In this document: piece after piece, positions 26,738-35,894 of the stretch | Numbering within the stretch: position 1 is the stretch's first letter | Layout: each line of letters starts with the position of its first letter | From: an uncultured Alphaproteobacteria bacterium | GTDB taxonomy: Bacteria > Pseudomonadota > Alphaproteobacteria > SP197 | Assembly (NCBI GenBank): GCA_938048755.1 | Contig: CALIUG010000149.1 | Span: forward strand, 1-42,077 | Direction: 5' to 3' | DNA length: 42,077 bases | The notes under the pieces: generated by a model | Seen by the model: the letters and a program-made list of their open reading frames with translations, nothing else | Database searches by the model: none | Told to the model about the DNA's origin: nothing | Made by a program: the position numbers and the translations under genes

Positions 26738-26755
26738 GCGGGTCCCTTGACCCGC
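26738..26755. terminator. Hairpin between convergent genes (GCGGGTC-CCTT-GACCCGC)
   Basis: Perfect 7-bp stem, 4-nt loop, between stops at 26733 (+) and 26781 (-); no strong T tract. Confidence 0.45.
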
Positions 26756-26780
26756 TGACATCAACGTTTCAACGCGCACG

Positions 26781-28244
26781 CTAGGTGTTGAGCCTGGCGA
26801 CCATGGCGGTTGTGCTCTGACCTTCGGTCAGTTCCGCAAGAACGACCGTGCCGCCATAGGCCTGAACCTCCGCCGAACCGACGACTTCCTCGACGGTGTA
26901 ATCGGCGCCCTTGACCAGGATGTCGGGGCGCAGCCGCTCGATCAGTGCAAGCGGCGTATCGTCATCGAACACCACCACCAGATCGACATCGGCCAGGGAC
27001 GCCAGCACCTGGGCACGTGAAGGCTCGTTCTGGATCGGGCGCTCCTCGCCTTTGAGCGCCTTGACCGAACGGTCGCTGTTCAGGCCCACCACCAGCCGGT
27101 CACAATGGCTGCGCGCCTGGCGCAACAGGCTGACATGACCTGGATGCAGCAAGTCGAAACAGCCGTTGGTGAAGCCGACCTGCTTGCCCTGGCTGCGCCA
27201 TCGCTTGGTCATCTCCAGGGCCTTGTCGGCTGAGACGACCTTGGTTTCGTTCAGGCTGAATTCCTGGTTGTGGCGGGCATGGTGCAGGTCATCAAGGTCG
27301 ACCACCGCCGTGCCGGTCTTGCCCACGACAATGCCGCCGGCCAGGTTGGCGATACGTGTCGCAATCTCGGGCGCCAGTCCCCGGGCCAGGGCAACCGCAA
27401 AGGTGGCGACCACCGTGTCTCCGGCACCTGATACGTCATAGACCTCCAGCGCCTCGGCGGCGAAATGGGCGGCAGAGCCGTCCGCACCGATCAGCGACAT
27501 GCCGTCGGCACTGCGCGTGACCAGCAGGTATTCGGCCTCGGCATCGGCCATGACAGAGGTTGCAGCCGCAATCACCTCAGCATCGGTTTCAGCCATCATG
27601 CGTGCGGCAAGGGATAGCTCGCGCCGGTTCGGGGTGAGCGCGGTGACGCCACGATAACGCGAGAAATCATGGCTCTTGGGATCGACAACGACCGGTACCT
27701 CGGCATCACGCGCGGCAGCAATCACGGCTTCGACGACATCGTCGGTCAGCACGCCCTTGGCGTAGTCCGACAGGATCAAGGCGTCCATGTCGTCGAGTTC
27801 GGTGGCAACGATGTCGATGATGCGTGCGCGTGTGGCATCCTCGATGGCGCGTTCGGTTTCCCGATCGGCGCGCAGCAACTGCTGGCCGCCTGCGACGTAG
27901 CGGACCTTTGTTGTAGACCGGCGGCCGCGCTCGACCAGGAGATTGGGTTCAACGGAGGTTTCCTCGCCAACCATCTCGATCAGGTCGCGACCAATCTGAT
28001 CATCGCCAACCACGGCTGCAAAACAGACTTCGGCTCCCAGCGCGATCAGGTTCCTCACCACATTGCCCGCACCGCCCAGCATGGATTCTTCCGATCCCAC
28101 GCGGATCACCGGCACCGGCGCCTCGGGCGAAATCCGCTCGACCTCGCCATAAACAAAGCGGTCGAGCATCAGATCGCCGATCACCATGACGCGTGCGCCG
28201 GGCAGGGATTCGATCGCGGAAGATAGGTCTGTCGTCTCGGTCAT
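26781..28244 (-). CDS. hldE: Bifunctional D-beta-D-heptose 7-phosphate kinase / 1-phosphate adenylyltransferase
   Basis: PfkB kinase 'VMVIGDLMLDRFVYGEVERISPEAPVPV' fused to nucleotidyltransferase 'VGFTNGCFDLLHPGHVSLLRQA'. Confidence 0.96.
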   Translation of the reverse strand: MTETTDLSSAIESLPGARVMVIGDLMLDRFVYGEVERISPEAPVPVIRVGSEESMLGGAGNVVRNLIALGAEVCFAAVVGDDQIGRDLIEMVGEETSVEPNLLVERGRRSTTKVRYVAGGQQLLRADRETERAIEDATRARIIDIVATELDDMDALILSDYAKGVLTDDVVEAVIAAARDAEVPVVVDPKSHDFSRYRGVTALTPNRRELSLAARMMAETDAEVIAAATSVMADAEAEYLLVTRSADGMSLIGADGSAAHFAAEALEVYDVSGAGDTVVATFAVALARGLAPEIATRIANLAGGIVVGKTGTAVVDLDDLHHARHNQEFSLNETKVVSADKALEMTKRWRSQGKQVGFTNGCFDLLHPGHVSLLRQARSHCDRLVVGLNSDRSVKALKGEERPIQNEPSRAQVLASLADVDLVVVFDDDTPLALIERLRPDILVKGADYTVEEVVGSAEVQAYGGTVVLAELTEGQSTTAMVARLNT

Positions 28245-28396
28245 GACTGGCCCTGAGCTGATCTCGCCTTCGTATACATGGGAACGTGGGCGTCAAGTCC
28301 GGCAGAACCAATGGCAAGGAGTCAATGACCGGTTTGTTGCGAGTTCTTGAGGTCGTGGCGCATCGCTCCTAACTTGGCGCGAGTGCGTGACCGGGA

Positions 28397-30301
28397 GTGA
28401 AAAGCATGAGCCAGCAGTTTGAAGAAGCCTATCGCCGTTCGCTGGAAGACCCGGCCGGTTACTGGGGTGATCTGGCCGAGGCGATCGACTGGACGAAACG
28501 CTGGGATCGTGTGCTCGATGACGACCGCCCGCCGTTCTACCGCTGGTTCGAGGGGGCAGAGACCAACACCTGCTGGAATGCCGTGGATCGCCATGTCGAC
28601 AACAGCAGGGGCGAGCAGCGCGCGCTGATCTGGGACAGCCCGATCACCGGAAAGCAGCGCACCTTCACATACAACGATCTCAAGGCCGAGGTTTCGACCT
28701 TCGCCGGAGTATTGCGCAACCATGGCGTGGAGAAGGGCGACCGTGTTCTGATCTACATGCCTGCGGTGCCCGAAGCGGTGATCGGCATGTTGGCCTGCGC
28801 GCGTATCGGCGCGATCCATTCGGTCGTGTTCGGTGGCTTTGCTGCGGCAGAGGTTGCCAAGCGTCTGGATGATGCCACGCCCAAGGTGCTCCTTACGGCT
28901 TCCTGCGGTATCGAGCCTGGCCGCATCATTCCCTATCTGCCGATCCTCAATCAGGCCTTCGAGATTGCCGAACATGTGCCGTCATCGGTGGTTGTGCTGG
29001 CGCGCGAGGAACAGGACGCTGAGCTCAAGCCCGGGCGTGATCACGACTGGAACGAAGAGTTCGCGCGCGCCAATCCCGTGGACTGGGTGCCGGTGCTGGC
29101 AACCGACCCTCTCTACATCCTCTACACCTCGGGCACGACCGGGAAACCCAAGGGCGTGATCCGTGACAACGGCGGCCATGCTGTTGCCATGCACTGGTCC
29201 ATGAAGGGGGTCTATGACCTCGATCCCGGCGATTGCTGGTGGGCGGCCAGCGACATCGGCTGGGTCGTGGGTCACAGCTACATCGTCTATGCCCCGCTCA
29301 TTCACGGAAACACGACCATCATGTTCGAAGGTAAGCCTGTGGGCACACCCGATGCCGGTGTCTTCTGGCGCGTCATTGCAGAACACGGGGTGAAGGCGCT
29401 CTTCACCGCCCCCACGGCCTTCCGTGCGATCAAGAAGGAAGATCCCAAGGGCAAATTCCTCTCCAAATACGACCTCTCGAAGATGGATACGCTCTTCCTT
29501 GCCGGAGAGCGGGCCGACCCCGACACGATCCAGTGGGCCGAGAACATGCTGCAAAAGCCGGTGATCGACCACTGGTGGCAGACCGAAACCGGCTGGGCCA
29601 TGGCGGCCAACTGTCTGGGCCTGGGCCGTTTCCCCGTGAAGTACGGTTCGCCGACCAAACCGACCCCGGGCTACGACATCGATATTCTCGATGATGCCGG
29701 TCATCCCGTGCCCGACGGCGAGATCGGCGCCATCTGCGTCAAGCTGCCGCTGCCGCCAAGCGGCCTGCCGACCCTGTGGAACAACGATGAGGGTTACATT
29801 GAAAGCTACATGGCCGACTTCCCTTGCTACTACAAAACCGGTGATGCCGGCATGTATGACGAGGATGGCTATATCTACATCATGAGTCGCACCGACGACC
29901 TCATCAACACGGCCGGTCATCGCCTTTCGACCGGCGCGATGGAGGAGGTGCTGTCACGCCATCAGGACGTTGCCGAATGCGCGGTGATCGGTGTTGCCGA
30001 TCAGCTCAAGGGTCAGGTGCCCGTCGGATTCATGGTGCTGAAAGCCGGAGTGAACCGCGAGCATGAAGAGATTGTCGGTGAGGTCGTGCAGATGGTGCGC
30101 GACGACATCGGCGCTGTTGCCAGCTTCCGACAGGCCACCGTCGTCAACCGACTGCCCAAGACCCGCTCGGGCAAGATCCTGCGGAAGACCATGCGCCAGA
30201 TCGCCGACGGTGAAGACTTCCCCATGCCCGCCACCATCGACGACCCCGCGATCCTCGATGAAATCGCCGAAGCGCTGAAGCCGCTGGGGTATGGAAAATG
30301 A
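28397..30301 (+). CDS. prpE: Propionyl-CoA synthetase (acyl-CoA synthetase family)
   Basis: 'YTSGTTGKPKGVIRDNGGHAVAM', 'VVGHSYIVYAPLIHGNTTIMFEGKPVGTPD', 'RTDDLINTAGHRLSTGAMEEVLS', 'KTRSGKILRKTMR'. Confidence 0.92.
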   Translation: MKSMSQQFEEAYRRSLEDPAGYWGDLAEAIDWTKRWDRVLDDDRPPFYRWFEGAETNTCWNAVDRHVDNSRGEQRALIWDSPITGKQRTFTYNDLKAEVSTFAGVLRNHGVEKGDRVLIYMPAVPEAVIGMLACARIGAIHSVVFGGFAAAEVAKRLDDATPKVLLTASCGIEPGRIIPYLPILNQAFEIAEHVPSSVVVLAREEQDAELKPGRDHDWNEEFARANPVDWVPVLATDPLYILYTSGTTGKPKGVIRDNGGHAVAMHWSMKGVYDLDPGDCWWAASDIGWVVGHSYIVYAPLIHGNTTIMFEGKPVGTPDAGVFWRVIAEHGVKALFTAPTAFRAIKKEDPKGKFLSKYDLSKMDTLFLAGERADPDTIQWAENMLQKPVIDHWWQTETGWAMAANCLGLGRFPVKYGSPTKPTPGYDIDILDDAGHPVPDGEIGAICVKLPLPPSGLPTLWNNDEGYIESYMADFPCYYKTGDAGMYDEDGYIYIMSRTDDLINTAGHRLSTGAMEEVLSRHQDVAECAVIGVADQLKGQVPVGFMVLKAGVNREHEEIVGEVVQMVRDDIGAVASFRQATVVNRLPKTRSGKILRKTMRQIADGEDFPMPATIDDPAILDEIAEALKPLGYGK

Positions 30302-30714
30302 GCTTTCGCAACATCGAATTCAGAAGTGGCGGCAATGCCCTCGGCCTTGGCGGCATCATCCTTGGCATCTATGTCGGGTACCTGCTCGAGGGGACCTATC
30401 CCTGGCTGCAATGGGGCACTGGCGCGGCGGTTGGGATCTTTTGCGTCATGTGGTTCATCGACTGGTCGTCAGGTAGGGGGCTTTCGTTGTTTTCGTTCCT
30501 GCTCGACTTGATGGTCGGAGCCAGTTTCTTTTTTGCCGTGGGCGGTACGGCCTTTGTCAGCAGTCTTTATGACCGCACCGGCAACGGCCTCGTCTGGGTT
30601 CTGGTCCCCTGTGTCATCGCGGCCAGCGGCGGTGTGTTGTGGCTAGGCATCCGATACCTGAAAAAATGGCGCACTCCTGATGGTGGAAATCACAGCAAGG
30701 GGCTGTTGGGTTAA
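30298..30714 (+). CDS. Hypothetical integral membrane protein
   Basis: ATGA overlap with prpE; four hydrophobic segments. Confidence 0.6.
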   Translation: MSFRNIEFRSGGNALGLGGIILGIYVGYLLEGTYPWLQWGTGAAVGIFCVMWFIDWSSGRGLSLFSFLLDLMVGASFFFAVGGTAFVSSLYDRTGNGLVWVLVPCVIAASGGVLWLGIRYLKKWRTPDGGNHSKGLLG

Positions 30715-30839
30715 AGTCATGCCCGTGCCGTCTGCAGTGATGCGCACATGAAGAGGCGGCGACATCCAAGGACCTATCGTGATGGGGAACAGAAACAGTT
30801 CATGTTGGTTCCGCATGTACTTTTGCTGGACGAGATGGC

Positions 30840-31628
30840 GTGATGAACTTGGAAAAGCAGATCAACACCTACGAATCTGACGGCGTCGTGTGCCTGCGCC
30901 AGACATTCCCGCAGCACTGGATCGAGTTTCTGCGCGAGGCCACCGAAACCGCGATGGCTGATCCCGGACCCTATGCGGAGGAGTACGCCAAACCGGGCGG
31001 TGGACGGTTTTTTGGCGATCTTGAACTCGCCCAGCGTCACCAGGCCTTCATGCGTTTTGCCTTGGAGTCACCGGCTGCCGAAGTCGCGGGCAGGATCATG
31101 GGCTCCTCCAGGGTCAACTTCTTCTATGACCAGCTTCTGGTGAAGGAGCCCGGTGCGAACGAGCGTACGCCCTGGCACCAGGATCAGCCTTACTGGGCTG
31201 TGGTGGGGCGGCAGGTCTGTTCGATCTGGCTGCCGCTTGATCCGGTGACGCAGGAAACCTGTGTCGAGTATGTCGCGGGCTCGCACGCCTGGCCGGAATT
31301 CAGCCCCTATCATTTTGCCGACGGCACCGCCTATGAAGGCACGGGTCTGCCGCAGCTTCCCGATATCGAGGCCGAACGCGAACGCCACCGCATCGTCAGC
31401 TTCGCCATGGAACCCGGCGACTGCCTCGTCTTTCAGGCGATGATCGTGCACGGCGCTCCGCCCAACCACAGCCCCAACCGCCGCCGCGCCCTGGCAACCC
31501 GCTGGGCCGGTGATGATGCGCGCTATTGTGTGCGCCCGGGGGAGGTCGGCATTCCCACCCAGGACCCCGGGCTCCGGCATGGCGACCTGATGGATTGTGA
31601 GCGGTTTCCCGTCGCCTGGCGCGCGTGA
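30840..31628 (+). CDS. Phytanoyl-CoA dioxygenase (PhyH) family Fe(II)/2OG oxygenase
   Basis: 'TPWHQDQPYWAVVGRQVCSIWLPLDPVTQETCVEYVAGSH', 'MIVHGAPPNHSPNRRRALATRWAGDD'. Confidence 0.92.
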   Translation: MMNLEKQINTYESDGVVCLRQTFPQHWIEFLREATETAMADPGPYAEEYAKPGGGRFFGDLELAQRHQAFMRFALESPAAEVAGRIMGSSRVNFFYDQLLVKEPGANERTPWHQDQPYWAVVGRQVCSIWLPLDPVTQETCVEYVAGSHAWPEFSPYHFADGTAYEGTGLPQLPDIEAERERHRIVSFAMEPGDCLVFQAMIVHGAPPNHSPNRRRALATRWAGDDARYCVRPGEVGIPTQDPGLRHGDLMDCERFPVAWRA

Positions 31629-31634
31629 CCGTGC

Positions 31635-31726
31635 CTAGACCGGATCATCTTTACACGGAAGCACATTGTGCTTCCGTGTAAAGATGTGAATCCGTTCTAG
31701 ATCAAATCAGGTGAAGATGCTCTAGG
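31635..31726. repeat. Composite palindromic intergenic element with a perfect 19-bp inverted repeat (31646-31664 / 31668-31686) and CCTAGA…TCTAGG ends
   Basis: CATCTTTACACGGAAGCAC-ATT-GTGCTTCCGTGTAAAGATG read directly; right end carries the stop codon of the M24 gene. Confidence 0.8.
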
Positions 31727-32855
31727 TATGGAACAGGCGGCGCTCGATTTGAGTCAGGCGTTCGGGGCCATCCTGGTTCACCACCACGGTCTCGCTGATC
31801 GCCAGACCACGGGCCGACAGGTACATGTGGAACACCATGCCGGCTTCCAGGGGCCAGTCTTCACCGGGCAGGAAACAGCGGGAGAAGTCGCTGGCGATGG
31901 GGCTGAAGCGGGGATAGTGGCCAAGGGTGTAGCCGCTCACATTGTCAAAGGTTTCCCGCAGGCCTTCGGCCAGCAAGGGGTCGCGCGCAATGGCGTCGAT
32001 GTCGCGAGCTGCAACGCCCGGCTTCATGGCTGCGATCTGCTCATCCTGCAGGGCGATGAGACGGTCTGCGATGCCCTGTTGTTCGCCGCTGGGTTTGCCG
32101 ATGACGCAGTTGCGCATCAGGCGGGCACTGTAGCCCCCGACATTGGGAACCAGTTCCATGTGCAGCACGTTGCCTGCTTCCAGCGGCCGGTTGTGGGTGT
32201 GGCCGTGCAGGAAATCCCAACCCTTGCCCGCAGTGATCGGGCCGCACTCGCCCCGGTCCGCACCCAGTCGCACGAACGCGCTGGAAGCGACCATGGCAGC
32301 TTCGCGCTCGGTCTTGCCTGGACCCGCGCTGGCGATGGTTTCGGCCATGGCGGTATCGGCAATGGCCGAGGCCTGTCGCAGCCTCTCGATTTCAGCCGGC
32401 GACTTGATCCAACGCAGTGCCTCAAGGTCGTCAGAGATGTCGATCCAGGATGTGTCGGGCAGGTTCGACTTCAGCGCCCGAAAGCCAGCGACATTGAGAT
32501 TGTAGGAAGCGCCATCGATGCCGACGCGTTCCAACGCCCAGCCGCGTTCCCGCATCGTCGCGGCGACGGCGGCCAGCATGTCGGCGCTGTCATCAATCGC
32601 GACATGATCGTCATAGGGACTGACCTCCAGATAGGGGGCGGCATCCAGAGTGCGATCCACCAGAACCGGCTGGCCTTCCATCGCCACCAGCAAGGCACGG
32701 TAGCGCGTGCCCGATGCATCGTATCCCGTCAGCCAGGCCAGGAACTCGGCACGGTCAATCAGAACCAACGCAAGATCGTGTTTCGCCATGACGGCCCGGA
32801 ACCGGGCCAGGCGCGCGGCAAATTCATCATGGGTGAAGACAGTGAGGTCGGTCAT
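31722..32855 (-). CDS. M24-family ('pita-bread' fold) prolidase/ectoine-hydrolase-like protein, non-canonical metal ligands
   Basis: 'FLAWLTGYDASGTRYRALLVAMEG', 'LRWIKSPAEIERLRQASAIAD', 'GMVFHMYLSARGLAISETVVVNQDG'. Confidence 0.85.
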   Translation of the reverse strand: MTDLTVFTHDEFAARLARFRAVMAKHDLALVLIDRAEFLAWLTGYDASGTRYRALLVAMEGQPVLVDRTLDAAPYLEVSPYDDHVAIDDSADMLAAVAATMRERGWALERVGIDGASYNLNVAGFRALKSNLPDTSWIDISDDLEALRWIKSPAEIERLRQASAIADTAMAETIASAGPGKTEREAAMVASSAFVRLGADRGECGPITAGKGWDFLHGHTHNRPLEAGNVLHMELVPNVGGYSARLMRNCVIGKPSGEQQGIADRLIALQDEQIAAMKPGVAARDIDAIARDPLLAEGLRETFDNVSGYTLGHYPRFSPIASDFSRCFLPGEDWPLEAGMVFHMYLSARGLAISETVVVNQDGPERLTQIERRLFHT

Positions 32856-32865
32856 GGATTCCTCA

Positions 32866-34065
32866 TCAGTACCGTTTGGGGATGTAGCGGGTGAACCAGC
32901 TCGCGGTCAGCATGCCCGCGCCGGTGACGACAAAGACGGCGGGCAGGGGGAAGACCAGCAGGATCACCGAAAAGGCGCTTTGCGGCATGATGCGGCCGAC
33001 ATCGCGATAGGTCGTGTAGAGCGACATCATCTCGGCCCGTTCGTGTGGCTTGACTGCGCGCACGAACGGCGCGTTCCCCACTGCATCCAGCCACGAAGCA
33101 CAGACACAGGCCAGGATGAGCAGGGCAACGCCGATGGTCGGCATGCTCGAGAACGCAGCCATGACCAGTGCGACGACGCCGGTTGAAACATATCCCAGCG
33201 CAAGGAAGCGCCGCATGCCGAGCGTCACGCCCATGCGGCTCCACAACGGTGCAAACATGACGGCTGCCGCACCCATAGAAACGACCAGCCCGGCATCCTC
33301 GTCGCTGAAGCCGTTCTCGACGCAGTAGATCGGCGCATAGATGAAAAAAATGTTCCACCAGGACGAACGGAAGAGAGCCAGGACATAGGCAAGCTTCAGG
33401 CGTGGCTGACGCAGGAATCGGGGAATGAACCGCAGCGGGTTGGAGTGAGCGCCGCCCATGGTCTTGCGATCAACGACAAAGCCCTTCGCCAGAGCATAGA
33501 CGCAGACCAGGGTGGTCAGCGCACCCATCAGGAAGAACGGAGACCACAGACCGATCCTGTCGGTGATAAAGACGCCCAGCCAGGGACCCAGGGTGAAGCC
33601 TGCACCCAGACAGGCCATGCGCACGGCTTCGAAGCGCACGAAGGTCTGGCGTGGAATACGCTCCATGATCGCGACGTTGATCGTGATGTCGATGGCGAAA
33701 AACCCGAAGGTATAGAGGATCGTGCCGAGATAGAGCGCCCAGACCGTCCGGGTCGGCATCATGATGGCGGCCGCAACAATAAGGAGCGTGCTGGCAATGC
33801 TGATCCAGCGGCGTCCGTAACGGTCGATCAGGGCAGGCACGACCAGGGCACCGCCAAGGCCGATGACACCGGCAACCAGATAGAACTCGCTGACCTTCTG
33901 GGCATCGCCCAGGAGGTCGAGGGCAAGCAGGGGAATGACCGTGAACGGAATGGCCAGACCCAGAATCAGAACGCCCGACATCACCGCAAACGTCAGCGCG
34001 AGCGGAATATCCTGAACGTTCAGAAGACGGGCAAGGAATGATGGCAAGTGGGGGCCCCGTGACAA
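32866..34065 (-). CDS. MFS transporter
   Basis: 12-TM profile, 'PALIDRYGRRWISIAS', 'GAHSNPLRFIPRFL' central loop; 10-bp gap to the M24 gene. Confidence 0.88.
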   Translation of the reverse strand: MSRGPHLPSFLARLLNVQDIPLALTFAVMSGVLILGLAIPFTVIPLLALDLLGDAQKVSEFYLVAGVIGLGGALVVPALIDRYGRRWISIASTLLIVAAAIMMPTRTVWALYLGTILYTFGFFAIDITINVAIMERIPRQTFVRFEAVRMACLGAGFTLGPWLGVFITDRIGLWSPFFLMGALTTLVCVYALAKGFVVDRKTMGGAHSNPLRFIPRFLRQPRLKLAYVLALFRSSWWNIFFIYAPIYCVENGFSDEDAGLVVSMGAAAVMFAPLWSRMGVTLGMRRFLALGYVSTGVVALVMAAFSSMPTIGVALLILACVCASWLDAVGNAPFVRAVKPHERAEMMSLYTTYRDVGRIMPQSAFSVILLVFPLPAVFVVTGAGMLTASWFTRYIPKRY

Positions 34066-34120
34066 GGACTAAGCCGGTCAGCCAAGTCCCGCCTAACGGA
34101 CGCCGAGCAGATACGGCCTG

Positions 34121-34591
34121 TCAAGATTTCAGAGCATTGGGCCAGTCCTCATAGAGCGCAAGATACTGTTCTGAACGTTTGGTCCATCGAAACCGACCGA
34201 TTGGCCGATTGCTATCCTTCGCACGGGTGCAAAGGCCCATTTGTACAAGATAATCGCCGATCCGTGGGTCACCATGACGCTGCACAAGAAGGCAGGTAAT
34301 CGCCATGACAAGGGTCTCATAACTGCACCCAATTTTCTCGTTCTTCTTGATGATGTCCTTGATTTCATGCGGCTCGCAATTGAAGACATTGCGACGGCCA
34401 AGTTCGTCGATCGGGGACAGAACCTGTAGCCGATTCAATACGCCCGTAGCGATCTGTAAGGAACTTGTGCACGTGTTATCTACATTCCAAACGACAGTGC
34501 CATCGATCTTGGTTTCAGGGTGGTGAAAGTTGTCCAAGAGATAATAAGCGATGAACTCCGCAAGGTCTTCGTAGCTGAATCCTTCAATCAC
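34121..34591 (-). CDS. Hypothetical protein, no recognised family, lower GC
   Basis: 156-aa ORF with GTG start; possible winged-helix-like C-terminus 'IGDYLVQMGLCTRAKDSNRPIGRFRWTKRSEQYL'; about 50% GC by eye. Confidence 0.6.
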   Translation of the reverse strand: MIEGFSYEDLAEFIAYYLLDNFHHPETKIDGTVVWNVDNTCTSSLQIATGVLNRLQVLSPIDELGRRNVFNCEPHEIKDIIKKNEKIGCSYETLVMAITCLLVQRHGDPRIGDYLVQMGLCTRAKDSNRPIGRFRWTKRSEQYLALYEDWPNALKS

Positions 34592-34665
34592 ATTGGCCTC
34601 GGTTGGTGCTCCATGTTGATGCCGATAAAGGCCTGGCTAGGACCGGTATGTCGGAGCAGGTTACA

Positions 34666-35892
34666 TCAGCGATCTGTCGGCATCGAATAACCCTGACGGT
34701 AGGTCTCGGCGATCATGGCCAGGCAGGCATCGCGCGACAGGTCATTGGAAAATCTGGAGGGATGCACGATGGGAAGGTCATAGGGCGCCTTGCCGTCGAC
34801 CATCCAGTCAGCCAGGAATCCGCCCGACCCGCCACCGGTGCCGATGCCTACGGGAAATGCCGTGGCAAGCCAGAGACCGGGATGGCTTTCGACGGGCCCC
34901 AGCAGCGGACAGCCATCGGGGGCGTAGCCGATCGGTCCGTTGTTGACGGTCTTGATTCCCGCGTGCCCGAAAGCCGGCATACGCTCCATCACCTTCAACA
35001 GATGAGGCTCCAGACGCTCTGTGTCGGGCGGCAGCAATTCCTCGGCAAAGTCCGGCGGAATGCCGTCGGTCGCCCAGAACTCCGGCTCTGATTCATAAAC
35101 GCCGCAGAGGAACCCGTGGCCTTCCTGGCGCGTGTTGGACGGCGCCCAGGGGTCGCGCACGGTGGGCACCTCGAAGTCGAGGGCTTCCAGTTCGGGAACG
35201 GAGTCGGTGATGACTTCGTGATGCTGCAGCGGATAGATCGGCAGATTGAGGCCCAGGGGCGCGGCCAGTTCGCGTGCCCAGAAGCTGCAGGCCAGTACGA
35301 CATGATCGGCGGTGACGTCGCCCTTTGGTGTTTCGAGACGCCAGCGCTCTCCGTCCCGTGCGATGGCCTGGACCGGGCATTGGCGTCTGATCTCGGCGCC
35401 GCGTTTGCGCGCTGCCTGGGCCAGGGCATGGGTTGCGCCCGAGGAGTCGACATGGCCGTCGGTCGGGGTGTGGGCCGCGCCCAGCAGATTGCCGGTCTCC
35501 AGCAACGGGTGAACCTGCTTGACCGCGTCGGGATCGATTACGTGATAGGGCACACCCATCGCCTGATACATCGGCTTGAGACTGCGATAGGCAGCGAGCT
35601 CGCGTTCACTGGTAGCAAGGCGCAAGCTGCCTGCGGGGTGAAACCCGACGGGTTGTCCGGTCTCCTGTTCAGCACGCAGATAGGCCGCGACGGAATCGAC
35701 ATAGAGCCTGGTGATGCTGGCGTAGTGTCCAAAGAAGGTGGTGTTGCCCGCAGCATGCCAGGTTGAACCCGAGGTCAGTTCGCGCTTTTCGAGCAGGAGA
35801 ACTTCCGTCCAGCCGCGCCGGGCAAGGGCGTCAAGCACGCTGCAGCCTACAATGCCGCCACCGATCACGGCGGCCTGCACATGGTCGGTCAT
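34666..35892 (-). CDS. FAD-dependent oxidoreductase (DMGDH/sarcosine dehydrogenase-like DAO domain)
   Basis: 'AAVIGGGIVGCSVLDALARRGW', covalent-FAD-type 'LTSGSTWHAAGNTTFF', 'GIGTGGGSGGFLADWMVDG'; no C-terminal GcvT domain. Confidence 0.88.
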   Translation of the reverse strand: MTDHVQAAVIGGGIVGCSVLDALARRGWTEVLLLEKRELTSGSTWHAAGNTTFFGHYASITRLYVDSVAAYLRAEQETGQPVGFHPAGSLRLATSERELAAYRSLKPMYQAMGVPYHVIDPDAVKQVHPLLETGNLLGAAHTPTDGHVDSSGATHALAQAARKRGAEIRRQCPVQAIARDGERWRLETPKGDVTADHVVLACSFWARELAAPLGLNLPIYPLQHHEVITDSVPELEALDFEVPTVRDPWAPSNTRQEGHGFLCGVYESEPEFWATDGIPPDFAEELLPPDTERLEPHLLKVMERMPAFGHAGIKTVNNGPIGYAPDGCPLLGPVESHPGLWLATAFPVGIGTGGGSGGFLADWMVDGKAPYDLPIVHPSRFSNDLSRDACLAMIAETYRQGYSMPTDR

Positions 35893-35894
35893 GG

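Noticed and set aside
28982-29920. 312-aa minus-strand ORF opposite prpE
   Set aside because: Antisense shadow of prpE
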